Source: Roseburia sp. CAG:303 (GTDB taxonomy: Bacteria; Bacillota; Clostridia; Lachnospirales; Lachnospiraceae). From it: DNA of 12,948 nucleotides. This document shows positions 6,702 through 12,948 of this stretch, one piece after another. The stretch is from positions 45,203 to 58,150 of the forward strand of contig FR900165.1 in NCBI GenBank assembly GCA_000437755.1, in the 5' to 3' direction. Position numbers and translations under genes: made by a program. The notes under the pieces are model-generated. The model had not been told where the DNA came from. It searched no databases and saw nothing but the letters and a program-made list of their open reading frames with translations. The number at the start of each line of letters is the position of its first letter. Within the stretch, counting starts at the first letter, position 1.

Positions 6702-6728
6702 AAAACAGGGCGGAATATGCCCTGTTTT
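6702..6728. terminator. Bidirectional intrinsic terminator between the LytTR gene and rsmI
   Basis: A perfect 10-bp stem, AAAACAGGGC (6702-6711) and GCCCTGTTTT (6719-6728), with a 7-nt loop. The GC core is followed by TTTT on both strands. It sits in the 35-bp gap between two convergent stop codons, so it can end the XRE-LytTR transcript and the long minus-strand operon. Confidence 0.8.
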
Positions 6729-6732
6729 CTAC

Positions 6733-7575
6733 CTACTTTATATTAATCTGTGCATATACATCACGTTTAGATATTCCTCTGTCTTTCGCGACACATTTCA
6801 TAGCTTCCTTCTTGTCCATTCCCTGGTCAAGATAGTGCTGCATATGTTCTTCCAAACTGATGTCACGGTATGCTTCCTGCTCCTCTTTTGCAATTTCCTC
6901 GAACGATTTTCCCTGAATAACCAGGACATATTCGCCTTTAACATCCGTTCCCTCATACTTTGCAATCAAATCTTCGATTGTAGATTTTTCTGCCTTTTCA
7001 TGAATTTTAGTCAGTTCCTTGCACAAAGTCATCTCCCGGTTTCCAAGAACTCCCAGCAATTCTTTCATCGTCCGGATTAAATGATGCGGTGCTTCGTAAA
7101 TAACCATGGTTCTTGTTTCATCTTTTAATGTCTTAAGAATCTGCTGTCTCTCTTTTTTATCTGACGGAAGAAATGCTTCAAAAGCAAATCTTCTGGTAGA
7201 TAATCCGGACATGGTCAATGCTGTCACACAGGCCGCTGGCCCCGGAACGGAACTTACCTCTATGCCTGCTTCATGACACTGACGCACTATCTCTTCGCCC
7301 GGATCGGATATCCCCGGAGTTCCTGCATCCGTAATAATTGCAACATTTTTTCCTTTTTTCATTTCTTCTACCAGATATTTTGCTTTTTCAATTTTATTAT
7401 ATTCATGGTAACTGGTCATGGGTGTTGCAATATTAAAATAATTCATCAGATTAATGCTGTGTCTGGTATCTTCTGCACCGATCATATCCACTTCTTTTAA
7501 AATTCTTAATACCCTGTATGTAATATCCTCCAGATTACCTATCGGTGTTGCACACAAATACAACTTTCCCTGCAT
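6733..7575 (-). CDS. rsmI: 16S rRNA (cytidine(1402)-2'-O)-methyltransferase
   Basis: SAM-dependent tetrapyrrole-methylase-fold enzyme that 2'-O-methylates C1402 in the decoding centre of 16S rRNA. At 280 residues it is full length. Signatures are LYLCATPIGNLEDITYRVLR near the N-terminus, GAEDTRHS, TDAGTPGISDPGEEIVRQC, SSVPGPAACVTALTMSGLST and the C-terminal GEYVLVIQGK. The start ATG follows AAAGGTGG and is 17 bp from the end of trmN6. It is the last gene of the minus-strand operon, as yabC is in Bacillus, and is followed by the hairpin at 6702-6728. The GIY-YIG gene yazA, often found between yabB and yabC, is absent. Confidence 0.96.
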   Translation of the reverse strand: MQGKLYLCATPIGNLEDITYRVLRILKEVDMIGAEDTRHSINLMNYFNIATPMTSYHEYNKIEKAKYLVEEMKKGKNVAIITDAGTPGISDPGEEIVRQCHEAGIEVSSVPGPAACVTALTMSGLSTRRFAFEAFLPSDKKERQQILKTLKDETRTMVIYEAPHHLIRTMKELLGVLGNREMTLCKELTKIHEKAEKSTIEDLIAKYEGTDVKGEYVLVIQGKSFEEIAKEEQEAYRDISLEEHMQHYLDQGMDKKEAMKCVAKDRGISKRDVYAQINIK

Positions 7576-7592
7576 ATCCCTTATCCACCTTT

Positions 7593-8327
7593 CTAAAATC
7601 CATAGATTTGCTTAATTTGTTCCGTATATACATTTTTTTCCTGAAATACAATCAAAGGACGTTCTAACTTCAACATGGATTTACCACCCCTTACTGCTTC
7701 TATTAACACCATATTGGCTTCCCTGTCCTGGTAAGGATGTACAAATTGCATCCTTTTCGGCTCTAATTTATACCTGGTAAGGCCTGTAATAATCTCTATC
7801 AGCCGGTGCGGTCTATGAACCATATACAGCCTTCCACCGGGTTTTAAAACTGCTGCACTCTCCCTGATGACATCCTCCAGTGTGCATAGCACCTCATGCC
7901 TTGCAATCGCTTTCGGCAAATCCGGATTCTTCAATCCATGACAGTCATTCATATAAGGGGGATTACAGGTAACAAGATCAAATTTTGCTTTTCCAAAAAT
8001 CCCGGAAGCCACTTTAATATCGCCGCAGATAATATCGATCTTATCTTCCAGACTGTTTAATGCAATACTTCTTCGTGCCATATCCGCACTTTCCGGCTGA
8101 ATCTCCAATGCAGAAAAATGCTCTGCCCTTGTCTTTGCCGTCATCAATATTGGCAGTATACCGGTTCCTGTTCCAAGATCCAGCACAGTTTCTCCGGCTT
8201 GTGCCCTTGCAAAACCGGATAGCAGCACCGCATCCATTCCAAAACAGAATTTCTCAGGATTTTGGATAATCCGGTATCCATTTCTTTCCAAATCATCAAT
8301 TCGCTCACCCGGTTGCAGATTAATCAT
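7593..8327 (-). CDS. trmN6: tRNA1(Val) adenine-N6-methyltransferase-like protein (YabB/TrmN6)
   Basis: Class I SAM-dependent methyltransferase of the YfiC/YabB family, which methylates A37 of tRNA1(Val) in E. coli. Counting from the ATG at 8327 (244 residues), the opening INLQPGERIDDLERNGYRII and QNPEKFCFGMDAVLLSGFA are family hallmarks. VLDLGTGTGILPI (about 48-60) is the SAM-binding motif I, and N122-P-P-Y (in LVTCNPPYM) is the amino-methyltransferase motif IV. The frame is open further, to a TTG at 8357. I prefer the ATG because it begins at the conserved family opening and has AAGGAAGG about 15 nt upstream; the TTG would lie deep inside ricT. With the ATG the overlap with the ricT stop is 8 bp. 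Confidence 0.92.
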   Translation of the reverse strand: MINLQPGERIDDLERNGYRIIQNPEKFCFGMDAVLLSGFARAQAGETVLDLGTGTGILPILMTAKTRAEHFSALEIQPESADMARRSIALNSLEDKIDIICGDIKVASGIFGKAKFDLVTCNPPYMNDCHGLKNPDLPKAIARHEVLCTLEDVIRESAAVLKPGGRLYMVHRPHRLIEIITGLTRYKLEPKRMQFVHPYQDREANMVLIEAVRGGKSMLKLERPLIVFQEKNVYTEQIKQIYGF

Positions 8328-9225
8328 CAAACTTAGACTTTCCTTCCTTTTTCTCAAGCTCTTCCAGCTGTTTCAGCTCTTTATCCTGTATCTTTTCATT
8401 ATCATGTTTCTTTTTCTTCCTAAATTTTAAATCCTCTACCTTATATTCACGGATTTCCTTTTCGCCATTAACCTCCACGATAACTTTAACCAGCTGCTTT
8501 AATACACTGACCGTTGATACCTCACCTTTCAGCCCCTCCACAGTTGTAACGTATTCACCAATATCCGGAAGTTTTGAGTTCAGATACTCATATGCATCTT
8601 CTTCATTTTTCAAACAGCACATCAGTCTTCCACACATACCCGATATTTTAGTAGGATTCAGGGATAAATTCTGTTCTTTTGCCATTTTTATGGATACCGG
8701 TACAAAATCTGACAGATACGAGCTACAGCACAATGGTCTTCCACAAATACTGATTCCGCCCAATACCTTCGTTTCATCTCTCACACCAATCTGTCTTAAT
8801 TCAATTCTTGTCTTAAATACGGATGCCAGATCCTTTACCAGTTCACGAAAGTCAATTCTTCCATCCGCCGTAAAATAAAACAATACTTTATTATTATCAA
8901 ACGTATATTCCGTACCGATCAGTTTCATATCCAGTCCGTGTTTTTTTATCTTTTCCAGGCAGATTTCAGAAGCTTTCTTCTCTTTTTCCTTATTTTTCAG
9001 TTCCTGCTCATCATCTTCCGGTGTTGCAATTCTTATCACTGATTTTAAAGGCTGTACTACCTTATCTTCTTCTACGTCTTTCGGACCGAATACCACACTG
9101 CCATACTCTATTCCTCTGGCAGTTTCCACAATGACATGCTGCCCACATTCTATTTCATATTCAGCCGGACTGAAAAAATAAATTTTTCCGGCTTTTCTAA
9201 ATCTTACACCAATAATTTTAACCAT
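8320..9225 (-). CDS. ricT: RicT/YaaT, PSP1-domain protein of the RicAFT complex
   Basis: Cytoplasmic PSP1-domain protein. In Bacillus subtilis RicT works with RicA and RicF in an Fe-S complex that promotes RNase Y-dependent mRNA processing and affects sporulation and competence. At 301 residues it is of normal length. The PSP1 core contains KVLFYFTADGRIDFRELVKD (about 113-132) and ELRQIGVRDETKVLGGISIC. Six conserved cysteines appear as C161, C166-C167, C198 and C203-C204, in CGRPLCCSSYL and MCGRLMCCLKNE, consistent with Fe-S ligands. The tail is strongly charged (KFRKKKKHD...). The start follows GGAGG at 9238-9242, inside the end of holB, with a 5-bp gap between the genes. YabA, which follows yaaT in Bacillus, is missing here. 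Confidence 0.95.
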   Translation of the reverse strand: MVKIIGVRFRKAGKIYFFSPAEYEIECGQHVIVETARGIEYGSVVFGPKDVEEDKVVQPLKSVIRIATPEDDEQELKNKEKEKKASEICLEKIKKHGLDMKLIGTEYTFDNNKVLFYFTADGRIDFRELVKDLASVFKTRIELRQIGVRDETKVLGGISICGRPLCCSSYLSDFVPVSIKMAKEQNLSLNPTKISGMCGRLMCCLKNEEDAYEYLNSKLPDIGEYVTTVEGLKGEVSTVSVLKQLVKVIVEVNGEKEIREYKVEDLKFRKKKKHDNEKIQDKELKQLEELEKKEGKSKFDD

Positions 9226-9230
9226 AAAAT

Positions 9231-10241
9231 CTATCTGCCTCCATATGCAAAACTATCTCTGATGTTAATAAACATCATTTCCAATGCCAGTTCAAAATTA
9301 ACATTTGATTTTATCTGAAAGCGTACTTTGTCAATACTCTCAAGTATTTTCTCAATTCCCTGGTACTGCAGTTTTTCCGCCTGTTCCTGTATCACTTTCT
9401 CTTCTTTCTGAAATAATAATTCCTTGTAATTTTGCGACACCTTATATATTAACACATCTCTATACCAAAGTTCCAGCAAATTTAAATAATTTCCTATATT
9501 TTCTTTATACTGCTTTGCCATCTCCTTCACATATGCCGTCATATCAGCAACATTCATATAACAGGTATTTTTCGCCATTCTCAGCACTTCTTCCTTAAAG
9601 GCAAAGAAATCATCAGATGCACACATTTCCTTTGCTTTTCCTATATTTCCACCCGCAAAAGCAGCAGCTTCCCTTGCCCTGTAATCCACAATTCTTTCCC
9701 TCTGTTTCAGATATTCTTCTATTTTGTCCGCACGCACAGGAGCCAGGTCCATCACCACACATCTTGACAAAATCGTCTGCAGAAGCATTTCCTTATTCGA
9801 CGTTAAAAGAAGAATCACCGCATATCCCGGTGGTTCTTCAATCGTTTTCAATAATGCGTTCTGCGATGCTGCCGTCATTTTTTCCGCCTCATCTATAATA
9901 TAAATCTTTCTCTTATACTCATAAGGTTTAATTACGATATCATTATTTACCTGCATGCGGATATCTTCGACCGAAATGGTGGCTGGTTTTTCATGCTTTA
10001 CCCATCGGATATCCGGGTTGTTTCCGCTCATTGCCTGTTTGCACGAATGACAGGACATACACGGTTCATCTGCCCCATTTTCACACTGTACAGTCATTGC
10101 AAAGGCCTCTGCAATCATCTTTTTTCCCATTCCCTGCTCTCCATTCAGAATATATGCATGGGAAATTTTATCATAACGAATTGCATTCCGGAAATGCTCC
10201 ACTATCTTTTCCTGTCCTATTATTTCTCGAAATCCCGCCAT
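9231..10241 (-). CDS. holB: DNA polymerase III subunit delta'
   Basis: Clamp-loader subunit of the replicative polymerase, 336 residues. It begins with FREIIGQEKIVEHFRNAI. The P-loop is G34-EQ-G-M-G-K40-K41, lacking the Ser/Thr after the lysine, so nucleotide binding is doubtful, as in several delta' proteins. The zinc module has C53, C61, C64 and C67. The Walker B region is YIIDEAEKM (D117-E118), followed by NALLKTIEEPPGYAVILLLT and the SRC motif (159-161), whose arginine acts as a finger toward a neighbouring ATPase subunit. The C-terminal collar domain is helical. ATG 10241 follows GGAGGT, which overlaps the yaaR stop codon, so translation is probably coupled. Confidence 0.95.
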   Translation of the reverse strand: MAGFREIIGQEKIVEHFRNAIRYDKISHAYILNGEQGMGKKMIAEAFAMTVQCENGADEPCMSCHSCKQAMSGNNPDIRWVKHEKPATISVEDIRMQVNNDIVIKPYEYKRKIYIIDEAEKMTAASQNALLKTIEEPPGYAVILLLTSNKEMLLQTILSRCVVMDLAPVRADKIEEYLKQRERIVDYRAREAAAFAGGNIGKAKEMCASDDFFAFKEEVLRMAKNTCYMNVADMTAYVKEMAKQYKENIGNYLNLLELWYRDVLIYKVSQNYKELLFQKEEKVIQEQAEKLQYQGIEKILESIDKVRFQIKSNVNFELALEMMFINIRDSFAYGGR

Positions 10242-10250
10242 TTGTACCTC

Positions 10251-10694
10251 CTAAGTAAAAATATCAAGCAGCAGACCCTGTATTTCGCCAATCTTGCTTA
10301 AAATCGAAATATTATCCTGTTCATCCTTCATTAATTCCTCAGCCAGCTCATCCAGATTCTTATCCACCAGCCTGATAATACCATAAACCCTGTGCCGTCC
10401 TCTCCGGTCGAGAAAATTCTCTCTGGAAAATTCATGGGAGCGATAAATAACTTCATTTAACAATTCCTTTATCAGTTCCCGGTAACGTCTCATATCCCGG
10501 ATATCTTTCTTTTTGGAAATCTTTTTTCCCTGTTCATCAATCTGCGACATGAGTCCGCCTATTTTCTGCTGTAATTCCTGTTCTGCAATATTACTTACCA
10601 GCATAAATTTAAACGTATCATCCCCACTCTGGGCGGTTCTGTCAATCCTAGGGTTCGGATTTGTCAAAATTTCTGAAATTTTCATATTATCCAT
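10251..10694 (-). CDS. yaaR: YaaR family protein (DUF327)
   Basis: A 147-residue DUF327 protein, the same size as Bacillus YaaR, and always found in this gene neighbourhood next to holB. The sequence is mainly helical and charged: FMLVSNIAEQELQQKIGGLM, KKISKKKDIRDMRRYRELIK, then ELLNEVIYRSHEFSRENFLD and RRGRHRVYGIIRLVDKNLDE. No enzymatic motif or membrane segment is visible, and its molecular function is not established. The ATG follows GGGAGGTG, 18 bp after the GMK-like gene. Membership in the operon is clear. Confidence 0.92.
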   Translation of the reverse strand: MDNMKISEILTNPNPRIDRTAQSGDDTFKFMLVSNIAEQELQQKIGGLMSQIDEQGKKISKKKDIRDMRRYRELIKELLNEVIYRSHEFSRENFLDRRGRHRVYGIIRLVDKNLDELAEELMKDEQDNISILSKIGEIQGLLLDIFT

Positions 10695-10712
10695 AAAATC
10701 ACACCTCCCGCA

Positions 10713-11300
10713 CTATTTTTTATTTTTTTTCATATAATTATTGATTTCCTTTATGCACTGATCTGCGTTATAATTGGAGAATCGCTGCTCTATCCCGCAC
10801 TTTTGTATATTTTCTTCACAAAAATCCTGGCTGTCCGCAAGAAACCTCCGGCATAGTTCTTCGTAATTCGGCTTTTTCTGTTGCATTTCCCTCTCTATCG
10901 CCCTCTTTAGACGTATTCCGTCCTCCACCTCGATATACACAGGAAATACGCGTTTTTCTCCATAATACTTCTTTACCTTCATATAAGACTCCAACGTGCC
11001 TATTAAGAGGTAATCACAGCCGTTCTCCTGTATCTGGCCATCATCAGCGGTAAAATAACTCCAGTCCCCATAAATCGTGTGATAAACTCTCTTTTCGATT
11101 ACGATTCCCTTCTGCTCCATCGCTTTCATTTCATCTTCCGTTACAAAAAAGTATTCTTTTCCGTCCGTTTCTCCCGCTCTCTGCGGCCTTGTTGTATAAC
11201 TTACGATTCCCTTCAATAACCGGTTCTGTTCCATCAGTTTTCTATATAAGGTATCCTTGCCGGATGAACTTTTCCCCATTAGATAAAAAATATTGCTCAT
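10713..11300 (-). CDS. Guanylate-kinase-like protein with atypical P-loop
   Basis: A 195-residue nucleoside-monophosphate-kinase fold. The guanylate kinase signature is clear: S34-Y-T-T-R-P-Q-R41-A-G-E44-T-D-G-K-E-Y50-F-F, the GMP-binding segment. A YG pair in YHTIYGDWSYF corresponds to the GNYYGT region. The P-loop reads G9-KSSS-G14-K15-D16-T17, with aspartate where GxxxxGK[S/T] has its magnesium-binding Ser/Thr. In Bacillus the same operon position is held by thymidylate kinase. A second, canonical gmk is expected elsewhere in such genomes, so this is probably a paralogue. It may act on another nucleotide or have lost catalysis; I cannot tell which. AGAGG precedes the ATG, and 45 bp separate it from the decarboxylase. 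Confidence 0.8.
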   Translation of the reverse strand: MSNIFYLMGKSSSGKDTLYRKLMEQNRLLKGIVSYTTRPQRAGETDGKEYFFVTEDEMKAMEQKGIVIEKRVYHTIYGDWSYFTADDGQIQENGCDYLLIGTLESYMKVKKYYGEKRVFPVYIEVEDGIRLKRAIEREMQQKKPNYEELCRRFLADSQDFCEENIQKCGIEQRFSNYNADQCIKEINNYMKKNKK

Positions 11301-11345
11301 AATTCCTCTAAATTTCCTTTTTTCTATGTTTAAATGTGGATAACT

Positions 11346-12905
11346 TCAGAATTTCACCTGTCCAAAATCTACCGGTTTCCAGTTTTCCCTGACAACTCTT
11401 ATCGTCTGACATTCCTCGTCCGACATTCCCTGGACATTTAATCCCATCTGATGGTATCTTAATATGTCTTCTATAATTTCTCCCGTAATAATTTCTCCGG
11501 GAGCAAGAATCGGGATACCGGGCGGATATAAATATACAAATTCCGCAGATATCTTTCCCCTTGCCTGCTTCCATAACATGATATCATACTCCTGTTCCGA
11601 TGCCTCCCGAATATTTTTACATACAATCGCTTTTCCGGATTTCTTAACCGGTAATACAGATTTTAAACTTTTGCTCTCATTGCAATCCGTACTTTTTTCC
11701 TGCTGATCTTCGTACAAAAATTTATATTTTATCGAAAACCGTATTTCTCTTTCCAATTCTTCCAATGCTGTATACAGACGTTTAAATCCATCCTCGGTAT
11801 CGCCAATCGAAGTCATTGCTATAATATAGCGTTCCGAAGCCATCTCCATTTGCAGATGATATTTATCAAGCAATACCTGATACAGCTTTCTGCCATTATA
11901 ATAATGCAGATCCGGAATAATTACAAGTTTGGATTTATCATAATCATACATCCCATATCCTGCATTAAACTGCAGAAGTTTGAAATATTTGAACTGACCA
12001 CATTTTTCCCGGAATGCTTCCAGACTTTCAATGTATACCTGAAACAGATTTTTCCTTCGTTCCTCATCCATCATAAGCTGCATACACCGATCGATTCCTG
12101 CCATCAATACATAGGACGGACTGCTTGACTGATAAATAGCCAGATATCTTTCCAGTTTTTCCGAATCAACCAGACTACCCCTGCCAATATGAATCATTGC
12201 CGTCTGCGTAAATGCCGGCAGTGTTTTATGAAGGCTCTGTATTACCAGATCTGCCCCTTTGTGCAAAGCCGATTCCGGAAAATACGGATTCATACTAAAA
12301 TGGGCTCCATGTGCTTCATCTACAATCAGCGGAATTCCCCATTTATGCAATATTTCGGCGATTCCTTCAATATCAGACACCACTCCTTCATAAGTAGGCG
12401 AAGTAATAAAAAATGCTGCTATTTCCTGTATATTACCATATTCTCCCAGGAATTTTGCTACATTCTCCGGTGTGATACCTCCGTTAATTCCATAGTCCGC
12501 AATATAATCCGGATATATATACTCTGTTTTTAAATTTAAAAGGAAAACTGTATTATAAGAAGATTTATGAGAATTTCTGGCAAGAATAACCGTCTTTTTC
12601 TGTTCTGTTACTGCAGATATGGCAGACATTATTCCACAGGTGCTTCCATTTACCAGATAATAACTTTTCTTAGATTTATAAAATTCAGATACCTGTTCTA
12701 ATCTCTGTTTAATGATTTCTTCTGGATGATGCAGATTGTCAAATCCATCAATCTCTGTTATGTCATATAAATATGGCGACAAATTAATTTCTTTAAAAAT
12801 TGTTCTTTTATGTCCCGGCATATGAAATGGATAAAAATCAGATTTACTGTACTCTTCTAACTTTTCATATAAAGTCTGCTGTTTATCCTCTTTTTGTATA
12901 TCCAT
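11346..12905 (-). CDS. speA: PLP-dependent Orn/Lys/Arg decarboxylase family protein
   Basis: Fold-type I PLP enzyme of the Orn/Lys/Arg decarboxylase family (Bacillus SpeA/YaaO type), making a polyamine precursor such as agmatine or cadaverine. The 519 residues comprise an N-terminal FYPFHMPGHKR, DITEIDGFDNLHHPEEII, the PLP-phosphate loop NGSTCGIMSA, the SHKSSYN segment, and IVDEAHGAH with D196 contacting the PLP ring. K227 in QSLHKTLPAFTQTA is the Schiff-base lysine. The C-terminal domain carries YLYPPGIPILAPGEIITGE. The substrate cannot be read from sequence, so 'arginine decarboxylase' is the family label. The ATG 12905 follows AAAGGTG. It heads the seven-gene minus-strand run; its promoter lies in or beyond the last 43 bp of the window. 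Confidence 0.9.
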   Translation of the reverse strand: MDIQKEDKQQTLYEKLEEYSKSDFYPFHMPGHKRTIFKEINLSPYLYDITEIDGFDNLHHPEEIIKQRLEQVSEFYKSKKSYYLVNGSTCGIMSAISAVTEQKKTVILARNSHKSSYNTVFLLNLKTEYIYPDYIADYGINGGITPENVAKFLGEYGNIQEIAAFFITSPTYEGVVSDIEGIAEILHKWGIPLIVDEAHGAHFSMNPYFPESALHKGADLVIQSLHKTLPAFTQTAMIHIGRGSLVDSEKLERYLAIYQSSSPSYVLMAGIDRCMQLMMDEERRKNLFQVYIESLEAFREKCGQFKYFKLLQFNAGYGMYDYDKSKLVIIPDLHYYNGRKLYQVLLDKYHLQMEMASERYIIAMTSIGDTEDGFKRLYTALEELEREIRFSIKYKFLYEDQQEKSTDCNESKSLKSVLPVKKSGKAIVCKNIREASEQEYDIMLWKQARGKISAEFVYLYPPGIPILAPGEIITGEIIEDILRYHQMGLNVQGMSDEECQTIRVVRENWKPVDFGQVKF

Positions 12906-12948
12906 ATGCTTTCACCTTTTCACTTTCTATTTCTAAAAGTTTTTAGAT

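Noticed and set aside
8328..8357. Upstream TTG start for trmN6 (adds ten residues)
   Set aside because: It lies deep within ricT. The ATG at 8327 matches the conserved family opening and has AAGGAAGG ahead of it.
9231..10241. Degenerate P-loop of delta' (GKK) as a sign of gene decay
   Set aside because: Delta' subunits often do not bind ATP. The zinc module and SRC motif are intact.
9305..10301. Several plus-strand ORFs opposite holB
   Set aside because: They are Ser/Pro/Phe-rich shadows of the well-supported holB frame, with no ribosome sites or domains.
11308..11574. Minus-strand 88-codon ORF over the end of the decarboxylase
   Set aside because: It overlaps the conserved C-terminal motif of the decarboxylase in another frame and has no recognisable content.

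Overview
The window reads as chromosomal DNA of a low-GC, spore-forming Clostridia, most likely a Lachnospiraceae-type gut anaerobe. The reasons are the conserved Firmicutes block speA - guanylate-kinase-like - yaaR - holB - ricT - trmN6 - rsmI, an spmA sporulation gene, purine-rich Shine-Dalgarno sites and AT-rich spacers. Species cannot be fixed from the sequence alone.

Left part (1-3227, + strand). A non-coding segment (1-220) carries a long imperfect palindrome with internal hairpins (22-157). It precedes a tightly spaced three-gene set: a NiaR-type niacin-responsive repressor, a PfoR/EIIC-like membrane protein and a MATE transporter. The membrane-protein gene is broken near its 3' end by a perfect 23-bp tandem duplication (1650-1695). 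Deleting one copy restores a 353-residue protein.

Middle (3224-6697). spmA lies on the minus strand, overlaps the MATE stop codon by 4 bp, and has no spmB beside it. Next is a minus-strand glycosyltransferase-2-like gene with its own clear promoter. About 300 bp of AT-rich DNA with several dyads separates it from a divergent cassette of three translationally coupled regulators: two small XRE/HTH_3 proteins and a LytTR response regulator, with no histidine kinase in view. The glycosyltransferase and the regulator cassette look like an accessory insertion between housekeeping genes and are the least explained part of the window.

Right part (6733-12905, minus strand). One compact seven-gene run, transcribed right to left, holds a PLP-dependent Orn/Lys/Arg decarboxylase, a guanylate-kinase-like protein, YaaR, DNA polymerase III delta', RicT/PSP1, TrmN6 and RsmI. 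It matches the well-known Bacillus yaaO-yabC neighbourhood, except that a GMK-like kinase stands where Bacillus has tmk, and yabA and yazA are absent. A perfect 10-bp hairpin (6702-6728) between the convergent LytTR and rsmI genes can end transcription from both sides.

No tRNA, rRNA, CRISPR array, transposase or phage gene was seen.
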